DNA of 64,000 bases from Phyto melanocephala (GCA_941918925.1 OW799235.1:32973201-33037200), one strand, 5' to 3'. Positions 33,984 through 45,419 are shown, counted from the first letter of the stretch. Numbers and translations: made by a program. The notes: generated by a model from the sequence alone, not told the origin.

Positions 33984-34741
33984 CGTATTACATTATAAAT
34001 CAAGTCATTACTAAAATACTTCTCAGTAAGACAGACGATATGTAATAGTTAATGAAAAGTATGTTGTCTAGTAAGAGCAAGTCATTACCTAGTTTTTGCT
34101 GGGTAGTTCAAGCTGTTAAAATAAAGAAACAAAATAAACGCAGTTGACGAAACAAACATTTTATGAAGAATTAAGGTAAACCTTATCTCTAAGTTGCATA
34201 AGATCTACATTTAAATTTCCATCAAAATAATCCTGAACGAATTAAAATTTGTTTTTTCTTGGTTACGTTATTTTAGCCACTATGGCTTGATATATTATGC
34301 AGCGAAGACTAGATTCAATTCTGATAAGAAATATTATGTCGTTTTCTATTTAGGACAGCGTTATACACCTAAAAGCTTACATCCTAAAGTGCACATTAGT
34401 GGCATATACAAAAATCGTAATTATAGTGTAAAGTTTGCTATAGAAAATAATATTTTTGCTCGCACAAATATTTTGTAAATAATGTTAACACTTACAAATA
34501 TTGATAACAAAGAACGAAAAACATTAACATTTTTTAAATCACATAGCTTATTGATGTAATTTTATGCTCGCTACTGTATGTTCAGCTACTTATTGAAGTA
34601 TAAATACTATTTGGTTGTTTGTAATTAAGTACTATCTTTGTCCGTGTCCATCTATGTGTTTAAGTAAAAGTTTTTTTTTATGTAAATATTATTCTTGCTT
34701 ATATCTTCCATCATACATCCATATTACACGTTATATACAAT
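33984..34741. other. No supported gene
   Basis: The frame 34287-34478 shows no domain. Nothing else was recognised. Confidence 0.45.
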
Positions 34742-34968
34742 AACGTCACAACTCAAAATTAAAAAAAAAAAAAAACTTTTTTCTATAAACTGATTTACAA
34801 TACACATCTCTAATTACTCCAACTATTTACTTTTCATCACTACAATTTCGACTGGAAAAATGCCGTTATGTGGGTGTGTTTTTTTTTTTTTTCGTTTATA
34901 CATTGCTTTTTTATGATCAACAGTTTTTTGTCTTTCATTTAAATTTGATAATTTTGAGTTGTGACGTT
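34742..34968. mobile_element. MITE with perfect 20-bp inverted termini
   Basis: AACGTCACAACTCAAAATTA at 34742-34761 is the exact reverse complement of 34949-34968. The interior is low-complexity with long A and T runs. The target duplication is not clear (AAT left, TAT right), so I cannot name the superfamily. Confidence 0.65.
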
Positions 34969-34969
34969 T

Positions 34970-35823
34970 ATGTATTTAGTGTGCGATATGTTCATATGTA
35001 TAAGTAAATTTACATTGCAGAATGGTATACTAGAGTTCAAAACTTTTAATTTCTTCAACAATTTACTTACGTTGGTTTTTTCTCTCTAAATATTTACAAG
35101 TGTTTATACTTATGTACATTATTTATTGCTACACCTTGTTTTTAATCTTGTTCATGTTGTTGTTTACATTCAAGCTAAATTGATTAATCGATGAAAGATT
35201 GCAACAGATTTTTAGTTGTTCTACTCTATGTGTTGGCCTCTGGAAGAGTCTTTAGTAATATCTTTCTTGCGATTATTTTTATGACCAGTGCTTGAAATGA
35301 ATTTAAATTAGATATGATGGTACATATTTTCTTATTTTGGTTTAGTTAGATTGATAAACAGAGAGAAGTGCTTAAAAATTGAAAAGTGATTAAGAGTGAT
35401 CTGCCTTAGTAGGGCATTTAGATTATACCAAAATCTAGTAATTACGAGATTTCAGGTAAAATCTAGTTGACTTCCCACATAAAACGAAATCTGCTTCGTC
35501 ATTAGGTTTTAGCAAAATCTAGTAGTATTAAGTAACGCGCCTTTAGTTTTTATCATATAAAATACCTCGTTGAACCAATAATATTTGACCATAATATATA
35601 AGGTGGTTGCAATAGGGCAAGTACTTTATGGTTTAGATTTTTTAAATATACAGTTTGACATGTTGAGCCTCAAAGATTAAAGAGCTTCTAACGAAACCTT
35701 ATAAATCAATACACCTAGATGAATACTAAAACCTACAAAATGTCAAACAACTTAAGTGTAAAAAAGATTTAAAATCAAATCTACTATATCTTAGCATAAT
35801 TTAAATCGCAATAAACATAATTA
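34970..35823. other. No supported gene
   Basis: No recognisable frame or repeat boundary was found. Confidence 0.45.
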
Positions 35824-36880
35824 GTCGGCCGCAGTACACTCGTATATAGCCAATATATAGCCAATGTGTCATCCTTGGGCTTATGCCCCACTTTGAGCCT
35901 ATCACTCTTCTGCAGAGGGCCCATATTCTTTGAGCCTTTTCCACTTTACATTCAATGTGGTTCTTCCAGGATAGTCTCCAATCAAGTACTATTCCTAGGT
36001 ATTTGACCTTCTTATTAATCTCAATTGTCTTATTCCGAAAGATGGGATAGCCGGTATCTTCCTCTTTCTCGTAAACAAACAGATTTCAGTCTTGTTCGGG
36101 TTGACATTGAACCCTTGCTCCTTTGTCCAGTTGTAGGATATATTCAATGCAATATATTCCATTGCTCTCATACATAAAGAATTTGGATTCGTCCCGCTGA
36201 TCAGTATCGCAACATCATCTGCGTAACAGAAAGGCTTGAATCCCTCGTTCGATAGAATCCTCAGTAGACTATGTATGGTAGTTACACATAATAGTGGAGA
36301 TAAATACCTCCCTGCGGGGTTCCTCGACATACTTTGTCCCTTGTACTCACTCCATTTGCCTCACAATTTATCCATCTGTTCTTTAACATATTGCTAATCC
36401 ATGCAATTAAGACATGGCTTAACCCTAAGTTTTCCAAGGAACCGATAAGACTCGAGGTCATTACGTTATTGAAAGCTCCTTCTACGTCTATGAATACGAT
36501 AAACAACTTCCTGAAGAGCAGTCTCAGTAGATCTGCCCTTGATATAGGCGTAATGTCCGAATTTCATTGAATCGCCTGGTATTCGTCTTCTATCTATTCC
36601 ATCGACGGTACGCTCCATGGTTTTCAGTAAGAATGATGTTAACCTTATGGGTCTATAAGCTTTAGGATTTTCATAATTTTTCTTCCATTCCACAGGGGTA
36701 TACGCATATTTTAGGCAAGAAGTGAAAATGTTCACCAGCTTATATTGATTAGGTCAATGCTTCTTTGTATGAGAGCCGGAAAAATACCGTCCGGCCCTGG
36801 TGCCTTATATAGCAAGAAACTATTTACCGCCTCTCTGACCATCTTTGCGGTTATAATTATGTCCGTCGTGGCACTACCAT
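35824..36880 (-). pseudogene. Non-LTR retrotransposon reverse transcriptase fragment
   Basis: Reading the minus strand from about 36880 and allowing frame changes gives, in order: FLLYKAPGPDGIFPALI, YRPIRLTSFLLKTMER, FGHYAYIKGRSTETAL, FIVFIDVEGAFNNV, RGTPQGG, FCYADDVAIL (the YADD catalytic box), GFNVNPNKTEI, then KYLGIVLDWRLSWKNHI and WALCRRVIGSKWGISP. This is the RT domain and thumb of a Jockey/R1/LOA-type LINE (APE class). An internal stop or frame change is needed at least three times. A small tandem duplication of TTGGCTATATA sits near the left border, where the protein would continue HWLYTSVLRPT. Endonuclease and ORF1 are absent. Confidence 0.8.
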
Positions 36881-37165
36881 CATGGGCTGATCGGTAACGA
36901 GAAAGCCGACAAATTATCCAAAATGGGAGCTCTTCTAAGTACTATAACTTTGGAGAATTCTAAACCCCTTAAACGATTTAAAAATTAACTTAAACGTTGG
37001 GCGATGGAGGAACATTTTAGAAAATGGCAAAGCACTGATATCGGTAAGGTGACAAGAACACTATGGGCTGACATAAATCTTGGGAAATCAAAGAAGATTC
37101 TGAGACTAAGTAGACCAACATTTAGGAGACTAACCAGTGTAATAACAGGTCGTACGGAGTTGATA
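36878..37165 (+). pseudogene. RNase H tail of a non-LTR retrotransposon, opposite strand
   Basis: The plus strand reads HHGLIGNEKADKLSKMGA, the last conserved box of LINE RNase H domains, then a stop at about 36986-36988, then KRWAMEEHFRKWQ, TLWADINLGKSKKI and FRRLTSVITGR, which resembles the C-terminal region after RNase H. It ends abruptly after TGR without a poly(A) tail. It touches the RT fragment head to head. The two probably come from one element type, but the first part of RNase H is missing between them. Confidence 0.7.
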
Positions 37166-37670
37166 ACCCATCAAGAACCCATCAAGATTTTTATTTCAAA
37201 GCAAATTATGCAAGTCAAACTTAAATTAAAGAATTTTAATGTTTTTTTTTTTTCAAAACTATTTACAAATACTTATATATTTTGCTCATCATTAAGTACA
37301 CGAAATAAAGTTCCACTATCCTTAAATTATTTTTGTTTACACATCGCGCAGGAAGGCATCTTTTCACGAAAACTTTTACAATTTTTTTTTTTTAACTAAA
37401 ACACAAATATTTTTTAATTTTTGTACGATTAACACAAATGTACATATATTTTTAATTCAATCTAATTTTATCCATAGAAATTTAATTTTTTCACTTTTTA
37501 AACTTTTATTAAAACTTTCCGGCAATGAATGTAAACAAACATAAAAACACAAATTTTGACATTTTGGTCTTAAACTAGCTATTAAGCTATTTTAAAAATT
37601 TTTAAAACATATAACCAAATGTATGAATTTACCAAATATGTATGTAAGCTTCGCTTAAACATTTGCTGTG
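37166..37670. other. No supported gene
   Basis: The frame 37004-37399 continues from the RNase H tail into T-rich DNA without domain content. Confidence 0.45.
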
Positions 37671-37788
37671 TTATGCATAATAACAAACCGTGTGCTAACT
37701 AAAGAGCTGCCAACTTTTTTATAAGAAAATGTCCATAAGGGAAAGAGAGCAGCTCATTAGATTACACACAGTGTGTTATTAAACATAA
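37671..37788. repeat. Hairpin repeat A, GCTAACTAAAGAGCTGC core
   Basis: The left arm (37671-37710: TTATGCATAATAACA ... GCTAACTAAAGAGCTGC) pairs imperfectly with the right arm (37749-37788: GCAGCTCATTAGATTACACA ... TGTTATTAAACATAA). It is probably an old palindromic MITE. It shares its core with the hairpin at 37911. Confidence 0.6.
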
Positions 37789-37910
37789 CGCCGTTGTTAT
37801 TTAGAATACTGCTACTACTAATGTCCGCTGATTCATTGTAAGGTCTTATTTTCAATAGGCTCCTTTTTGACAATTCACGCATGACCTACCTTTTTGAGAA
37901 AGGTGCTCTG

Positions 37911-37983
37911 AGCTAACTAACGAGCTGCTAATTTTCTCTTATGGGACTTAACACATAAAAAATTTAGCAGCTCGTTAGTTAGC
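37911..37983. repeat. Hairpin repeat B, GCTAACTAACGAGCTGC core
   Basis: GCTAACTAACGAGCTGCTAA at 37912-37931 is the exact reverse complement of TTAGCAGCTCGTTAGTTAGC at 37964-37983. Beyond it AATAAGGCC at 38002-38010 resembles the inward terminus of Harbinger-like MITEs, so the full unit may run about 37838-38010. Confidence 0.7.
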
Positions 37984-38010
37984 ATAAAGTTTATTGTTAT
38001 GAATAAGGCC

Positions 38011-39824
38011 ACTTATGTTTAAAACCTCATAAAACCCCTGAGTTATATGCAACCCAAACACCTTAAACAATCTTGTGGACGATTTTGCTTTGAAACATCT
38101 TCATTGCTAACAAAATAGTTTCTTTATCGTTTCAAATTGGTTAAGTTAAATTATCTTTAAATATACTTACAAATTTTACCATGTTTAATATAGTTTTCTT
38201 TTAACCAAAAATATGTATAACATACCTGCAAATAAACATAAAGAAAATTTTTATTAATTAATTAATTACTAGACTTATGTATGTATAATACATTTTAATT
38301 AATATAAATAACCTGTCATATTAACTTTTAACACTGAAATATTACTTGTATTTGGTCTAAGATTTCTATCTTTACATTTTGACCCATTTCAATGGTAATA
38401 AACTTATAACCTTAAATATACATTCTTCAAACGAAATTCCTCAACTAACCCTTAAAAAAATAAAATTAAATTGTGTTTGGATTCTAAAAGAACTGCCACC
38501 ATAATTACAACTGTCTCTAATACCTTATGAGTGTGTGTGTGTGTTTGTTTTTGAAGATAATTTATATTACAAAAAAAAATTAAATATTTACAGCCAGTCT
38601 TTTTTAAATTTGTCTTCTTTTTTTTTAGAAAAATATTATCTATTCGTAATATACATAAATTTCCACAGAAATGTGTAAAAGTATAATAAAAATCTATTAG
38701 ACGCCCCGTTAAGTGTCATAATTTTTTATTGCCTTTTACGTTATAAAAATAAAAAATGTTAATAACTTTTTTTGTGTTTAACTGCAGGTCATAAAACAGC
38801 GCATTTTAAAGTGTATTAAAGATATTTTATTCATAATTTTTGTTAAAAAAAATTTAATTTTAATTATTATGTTAATGGCCCACCCATATGATTAAAAACC
38901 TGTACAGAAAAGCCCTTACAACCAATAAAATAAACAGTGCTTTCTAATGTGTTAGTAAAAAAACGCACTCCAGTTAAAAGAGGATTTAAATGAAAAAATT
39001 CTATTTGGAAATCTACATTTAAATTTTAAAAACAAAAATAATTTTTGAAGTATTTAAATTTATGAAGACCCGGGAGGTATATTGAACTTCTATTCATCAG
39101 CTGATCATCATCTGCTACTTTCCGTATGTCATAATGTCATACATTATCTTTCTTCTCCTGTAATTTACAATTGTCAAACTTTATAAATATAAAAAAAATA
39201 TATAGAAAAAATCCTCTCCAAATTGATATCACCTTATAAAATTACACCATGTGAAAATCTAATTGCAAATAAAAAAAATATTAATTGCTTGAAGGTTAAC
39301 TCTTATGTATTTTTAAAATTATATGTTTTTAACTAATACCCTCTTCAGACAGATATTTTTAATTGTTTCAATTTAGTGTTGATTGAACAATTAAAATAAG
39401 TGTTCACACATACTCAATTTATCTTACTCCATTAGCATTTGATAGCTGTGCAAATACGATGATATATTTATACCAAATCAAATAATGCCTTCTCTTCAGT
39501 TTTTTCCTGTTAATAAAATATATTTACAATAACATTTATATATATATAAATGTATATTTAACTTTATTCAAACATTTTATAAAAATTTCCATCAACCATT
39601 TTCCATTTTCTTAATTTTTATTTATTTGTTTGACATTACAAATGCCACCTATAGAATTTTCTTCTCACTGAACATACTTTTCAAGAGTTGTATTTCGAGT
39701 TTTGGACAATAAGTGAAACAATTAAGTATATATTGCTCAATTTATGGTATGGTAAATTGAGCTCAATAAAGGCCTTTAATTGCAATATTATAAATTGAGA
39801 ATTAAGGCGCGTGTGTGAACATTG
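38011..39824. other. AT-rich DNA, no supported gene
   Basis: (GT)n occurs at 38531-38543. ATTCATCAGCTGATCATC at 39093-39110 recalls the interior of the AAGGCATAT MITEs. An exact 10-bp hairpin GCTCAATTTA / TAAATTGAGC lies at 39735-39762. Confidence 0.45.
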
Positions 39825-40236
39825 TATAATTGTCTTCGAACTGCGATAACTTGATTGGTAAATATGACTTATATGGTGCTTTACATGTGTATATTCAAAA
39901 AACTAAGCTGGAGTGTTAACACCATCTTGTGAATTAGGGCACTTTATTGTCTTAATATTGATAATAAATTTGAATAAAAAATTTACAAATAAAAAAACAA
40001 GAACAATCGTCTAAAAACCAAGGTTCAAAATCATTATTCAGAGAACGTAGTGGTTCACATTACCGTGTGAACATAACATTATGTTTTAAACACTATAAAT
40101 ATCTAATTTCTACAACAGTTTTTTGAATATCACATGTCAAGCACCATATAAAAAGATATACTGAATCGCTTTGGAACTGCATGATACGTATTAAGTCATA
40201 TTTACCAATCAAGTTATCGCAGTTCGGAGATAATTA
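39825..40236. mobile_element. Foldback repeat, arms of about 80 bp
   Basis: The left arm (39825-39905) contains CGAACTGCGATAACTTGATT, GGTAAATATGACTTA and ATGGTGCTTTACATGTG. The right arm (40117-40236) is its reverse complement with an extra ~40 bp inserted between the CTTA and ATGGTGC parts. The outer edges are TA-rich; the right edge is where the Tigger element starts. No frame is present. Confidence 0.7.
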
Positions 40237-41287
40237 CAGTCGAACTTCCATAACTCGAACTTCTCTAACTCGAACTAATTTGTTTGGCAGTAGCGTTTAA
40301 AGAACAAATCACACACAATTTTGCTTCCGTAACTCGAACTTCCATAAGTCGAAGTTCTCCATAACTCGAACAAAAAACATACACATGAACTCTATAACTC
40401 GAAGAATTTTGCTTGTTTAAATGGGTTTTTGTTATAATTATCGGTTGTTTGTTTTACTCTCGTTTGTTTTTTGAGCTTGTTTGTATATTTTAAGTGCTAT
40501 TTTTATTTTTTTTCGGGGAATTACAAGTTTGTTTCTTTTTGTTTGCGTAAGTATCAGTTCTATGCATAATTCGGGCTAGATGATAAATGTTTAAATACAT
40601 TTTTTTTTAAATTATTATGGCAACTAAACGTGTTTTAAAATGCTTATCAATTGAAAAAAAGTATAAACTTATAAAAGACGTCACAGAAGGATTAAAGAAA
40701 AAGGAAGCGGCTAATAAATATGGTATCCCGGCAATCACGGTCTCAACAATTTTAAAAAATAAGGAAATAATTATCAACTCATTTCAATCTGGATTTCGTT
40801 TATGTAGTGAAAGAGTTAGGACCCCAAAATTCAAAAAAGTCGACAAAGCAGTCCTCGATTGGTTTCAGCAACCAGAAGCCAAAACATGCATGAGAAACTA
40901 CTCAAAAGCCAACAAGAAACGATGTAGAAAGTTATTTCCCAACATTAAATAATTATTTACAGACAAATGACGCACAAGTGATGAGCACACAAAGCTTAAA
41001 GTACATTGGAGTTATTTTTTACTGAAAATAACAAAAAAAGTAAAAAGGTCAGTCATTTATTTCCGAATATTTTACTTCACTGTAATTTTTTAATTACATA
41101 TATGAGTACATATGCTTGTTCTTTTATATTCTTAAATATATAGTTTTCCATTCGAGGCTATTTTAAATAAAAATACAAAATAAAAAAACTTTTTTTCTAT
41201 TTTAACCAAAAATTCTGTAACTCGAAGTCTCCGTAAGTCGAAGTTTTTTTTGGGATAACGGTGATTCGAGTTATTGAAGTTCGACTG
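40237..41287 (+). mobile_element. Tigger/pogo-type element, internally deleted
   Basis: Termini CAGTCGAACTTCCATAACTC (left) and inward CAGTCGAACTTCAATAACTC (right) are near-identical, and TA flanks both (40235-40236, 41288-41289). The CAGT start and TA target fit the pogo/Tigger group. Both ends carry many TAACTCGAA/TAAGTCGAA subterminal repeats. Inside is the transposase N-terminus only. Confidence 0.85.
40617..40952 (+). pseudogene. Tigger transposase N-terminus (CENP-B-type DNA-binding)
   Basis: ATG begins MATKRVLKCLSIEKKYKLIK, followed by EGLKKKEAANKYGIPAITVS and TILKNKEII: the pipsqueak/CENP-B N-terminal helix-turn-helix (about residues 5-55). Then RVRTPKFKKVDKAVLDWFQQ begins the second, CENP-B-type, helix-turn-helix (about residues 67-90). 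The frame ends at residue 111, where the family has over 400 residues. The second HTH is cut and the whole DDE domain is missing by internal deletion. It may still bind its own termini if expressed. Confidence 0.75.
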
Positions 41288-41372
41288 TAATTTGTTTAAT
41301 ATTTTAACTAACAAAGTTTTATACATAAAATAAATGAGAAAAGAAAATAATTTTTTTATTTGTGCAGTCAAA

Positions 41373-41580
41373 TCTAATATATAAAATTCTCGTGTCGCGG
41401 TGTTTGTGACTAAACTCCCGCGATTTTCATGAAATATTGTGTGCATATCAACGCCACGCCTTTTTTCACGCCCCTCAGGTAGGCCAGACCGATATCCTTG
41501 AAATTTTTACATTATATAACTAAGACTCTTGTATTATTAACATGAAATTTGTTCTTACCACGCCTACTTTAACGTCCATT
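41373..41580 (+). mobile_element. Helitron 5' end fragment, different family
   Basis: TCTAATATATAAAATTCTCG follows an A, then TGTCGCGGTGTTTGTGACTA AACTCCCGCG and TTTTTTCACGCCCCTCAGG. This matches a widespread type of insect Helitron 5' end. No CTAG-type 3' end was found nearby, so the right border is arbitrary. Confidence 0.5.
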
Positions 41581-43377
41581 TTTTTTGAATTATGTTTTAA
41601 TTATTCATAAACCTAAATATTAAGGGTGACTCACATTAAGTGAACAATTATAACTCACCTAAATAACGTAACGACTTCGATGAAATTTTAACCTAAGATA
41701 GATCTGCGTACCGTAGAACACAAATAGTTTTTTTATAATGTACTCAAAATAAGTTATTTATTTTTATTGAATTAAAAAAATATTTCCTAGAAATAATTTA
41801 TATGGCATAACAACGTTTGTCGGGTCAGCTATTAATCTATAGAAAAATCATCTGATGACAAATCAAGACTACCTGATGAATTAATATGCCTTGTTACGTA
41901 TAAATTCTTTTAAAACATTTAAAAATATATATTAAAAACTTAATTCTGTCAATGTCACCGGATATATTGTATGTACGTGTATTAGTTTTTAAACAAACTA
42001 AAAACGTTTTTATAAACATTTTTCTTGTCATCAACTAATCTAAAATGAAACTAATTGCATTTTAAAAACAGAAAAAAAATATATAAAAAAAACTACAACG
42101 ACAACGAAGATCATTAATCCGTTAAATACCAAAAAATACCACACAGGCAAGTCGTCTAGATCAGAGTTGCCAAACATTTTAAAAGAAAATTTGAATTTTA
42201 AAAACTAATAATTTAAAAGCATAAGAAAAACCAAAAATTGATTTAAACCTCAAAGTAAAATTTGAATTATTTTAAACTCTAAATTAACCAAGATTAACTT
42301 AATTAAAAATAATATAAGTTTTAAAACTAAAATTTTAACTTTTTCAATTTTAAATTTTCAAACTAGGCAGCTCTGCTTACATACATACATATAACCAACA
42401 CAACAAGACAGGGGCGAGCTGCCTGCTGTCAAATGAATTTAATAAATGTGAGAACAACTACAAACGAAAATCTTTTTTATGTGCAATAAAATCAACATCA
42501 ACAACTATTTAATTTATATTCGGTAATATTTTAAAAAATTCTTTTGATTGGTCTTCTGCTGTCTATGAGATATCGTTTAAATAACAAACAATACATTCAT
42601 GTGTGTACACACGTTCATGCATATGCATTGTGTAAACATACCCAGGTATAGAAAAATACACAGTATTTACCCAGGTATTTGGTGGCAACGTTTTACATGA
42701 TTGAGTCATAATTGTGTCAATAGGGGAAAGACATACATAAATCTTACTTACGATGCACTAAACTAATTATTGATCTTAAAATAAAAAAAAAAACATGTGT
42801 TTTAATTTGAAAAGAATCCAAAGTATAATTAAGATGTATAAAAGGCTTAATAAAAAGTGTGACGTAAAATGCTTAATATCTCAGCCGATATTCCAACCAC
42901 TTAAATACATACATAGTATTACTGTCAAAAAGAACAGTAGTTTTTACTTTAAAAAGTTTTAAAGTATAAACTTTAGAAATTTTTAAATAAAATAAGTTGA
43001 AAATGTAAAAAAGATTAAAATGGATCTTATAAATTAATCCTAATTTAAAAAGCCACTATTATTGAAATACAAGTTTTAATATAAAATGAAATTTAGCTTG
43101 TGACACTTGTCGCCATTTAAATTGCTTTCGTGGTCGTTAAAATGTGGTAAAACATAATCTATGGTATGGTCACATACATATTTGATGATTGCAGTTTCGA
43201 TTTGTTGAAAATTTTCTTTCTTCCTTTTTTCCACTGAGCGGCTTTTATCAACGTACAGTAATTTCCGAAATATCTTGTAAAAAAAAGATTCAAATAACAA
43301 AATTGTTTTCTTCTGAAAATTTCTAAAATTTAATAAAAAAAAAATTTATTTATAATCGACTGTGAAATTAAAATCGA
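41581..43377. other. No supported gene; MITE-end fragment at 41868-41892
   Basis: GACTACCTGATGAATTAATA TGCCTT is the right terminus of the AAGGCATAT MITE family without a clear left partner. TACCCAGGTAT ... TTTACCCAGGTATTT at 42642-42682 recalls the subterminal motifs of the hAT at 28503. Confidence 0.4.
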
Positions 43378-43470
43378 CGAGTGAAATTGAATCACTCGGA
43401 ATTGCCATGAAATTGTTGTTATAAACAATAACACTACAAAGGCAATTCCAAGTGATTTAATTTCACTCGG
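43378..43470. repeat. Long hairpin, 29-bp arms
   Basis: The left arm (43378-43406, ATCACTCGGAATTGCC part) and right arm (43441-43470, GGCAATTCCAAGTGAT part) are complementary with about two mismatches. The loop holds a second small stem, TGTT-A...TAACA. It is probably a palindromic MITE of unknown type. Confidence 0.7.
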
Positions 43471-43898
43471 AATACAGAACACAGGCTAATACATATTTAT
43501 ATTTATGTGTATTAATATTTTAATCGAATTTTATATAATAATTTTATTTTAAATCATTTTTATTTCGGCTCAAGTTAATTTATTCTATTATATTTTTAAT
43601 ATTAAATTAAATTAAATTGTAATAATTTTAAGAATATTTAAAAAATCATTCTGATGTTAGCTTTTTCCAAAATAGCTACGAATTTAGTATCAGCACTCTT
43701 TATCGGTTTACTCATATGAAATTCGAAACCATATTTAAGTAATAGTATTTAATAATAGTATTAATTTTTAATTTGTCTTTTTCTTTTTTCATTAAATGAC
43801 ATTTTTCTACATGAAACTATCATGTCAAAAATAATAAACTCAAATTAATTTTGTTTGGCTTATTCTTGCACACCGGAATTATCTAAAATAAATATAAC

Positions 43899-44551
43899 AA
43901 GTAAGAGCGCTATATTCGGCAGTGCCGAATCTTATATACCCTTCACAACGTGTAGTCATGCAATAACAATAGTTTGTGTCACCATTCATCCCATGTGGAA
44001 TACGTACATACATATAAAAACATAAAACATAAAAAATAAAAAAAATTTTAAAAAAATTAAAAAAATACAAAAAAATTAAAAAAAAAATAATAAAAATATA
44101 AATAATATATTAAATCAAAAAAATAAAACAAAAATTTAAAAAAAATTTAAAAAAAATTTTTTTGGCTCAGCTGGGATTTGATGCCACGTTTTCTCTAACC
44201 AGTATACACGTTTGTATGTTGTTGTTGTAATGTTGTTTTTGTGAAAAAAAAATCGAGGTGGTCGTGGGTTTTTGCTCATATCTCAGTTGTTTATGTACCG
44301 ATGTTTCTGATTGTCAATACCGATCTACTCCCGAATATTTCTGATATTTTAATACCTTATCCGGGTCCAACCTATGTCGGGGGGCTTCAAAAAAATGATT
44401 TCAACATACTGACAAAGCTTAATCGACTCCCCTATTCATAAGCTTTCAGAAAATATATACTTTATGGGGTCGGAAATGAAAATTGTAGAAATTTCACACG
44501 GAATGACAAACCTATATATACCCTTGTGCACCACAGGTGAAGGGTATAAAA
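43899..44551 (-). mobile_element. DINE-1-like element, near-complete copy
   Basis: It opens AACAAGTAAGAGCGCTATAT TCGGCAGTGCCGAATC (hairpin terminus) and CTTATATACCCTTCACAACG. An A-rich core lies at 44030-44170, then GGCTCAGCTGGGATTTGATG. It closes CCACAGGTGAAGGGTATAAA. The order is the mirror of the copy at 13511. It lacks the GACGGACA repeats of the copies at 56.7-58 kb. Confidence 0.8.
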
Positions 44552-44656
44552 ATAAATATAAATTTTAATATTTGAAGTAGGTAAAATAGAGAGAAGGACT
44601 TATTTTGATGAGTGGCTTTTGAGAAACGAAATTAAAAGCAGGTAATAAGAAACTAA

Positions 44657-44740
44657 GGGCCGTATTCATAAAAAATATTTTAGATTTATTAAAAACTTAT
44701 TTGACAGATGTTGTAGAAAAATTTGTCAAATAAGCCTGCA
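44657..44740. repeat. Damaged copy of the GGGCCGTATTCATAA palindrome
   Basis: The left arm matches 9118-9234 almost exactly from GGGCCGTATTCATAAAAAAT. The right arm stops at TTTGTCAAATAAGCCT. The left flank is CTAA. Confidence 0.6.
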
Positions 44741-45415
44741 AAAAAATTAGATTAGAGTTGCCTAACTTAAAGCTTTGCGCTGCGTTGAAAGTGCTTTATG
44801 TGACATGTTTCATATAAGAACGGCTATTTCATCTTAAATGTGAAAGCGAATTTCTAACGCAACACGAAGCAAAAGTTTTATATGTCATGACGTTTACGGC
44901 ATAGGTGTGCATTTTATCAAATAATTGTTTATAACCCCACCTCTTTTATTTTTATGCTCTTTAATTTAGGTGTCCATGAGACAGTGACGAGTGCACATGT
45001 TTAACGGCTGTGTTGATATTTATTGAAACACAGTGCGTAAAAAATATTATGATGGAATTAGAAAAATATTTTATTTTTAAAAATCAAATTTAACACTGCA
45101 AAATTTATAGAAAATTTTCCATTTTAACAAGTAAAAAAATAATAAATTCAGTGTTTACTGCATTTTTATTAGTTTTTTACACCCAAAACAATTTGTTGTA
45201 TAAAATTTTAATGGAAATCTTTACGCTTATTTTCTTCTTTTAACTAAAAAATAGCTAATTCAGTATGAACTGCATTATTTTACATTTTAAAAAACCAAAA
45301 AAAATTTTTCTGACTAAATTTTGACAAAAATCTCTGAGCTTACTTTTTCATAGCACTATACTTAAAAATTCTCTCACCATTACGGCTGCAAGCCATTTCT
45401 GGGCATCGATGCTTT
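44741..45415. other. No supported gene
   Basis: AT-rich with repeated imperfect A-rich segments near 45100-45330; no frame of interest. Confidence 0.4.
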
Positions 45416-45419
45416 ACTG

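Noticed and set aside
35824..37165. Twin priming as a firm explanation for the inverted LINE parts
   Set aside because: No poly(A) tail, missing 3' end and no visible target duplication; retained only as a hypothesis.
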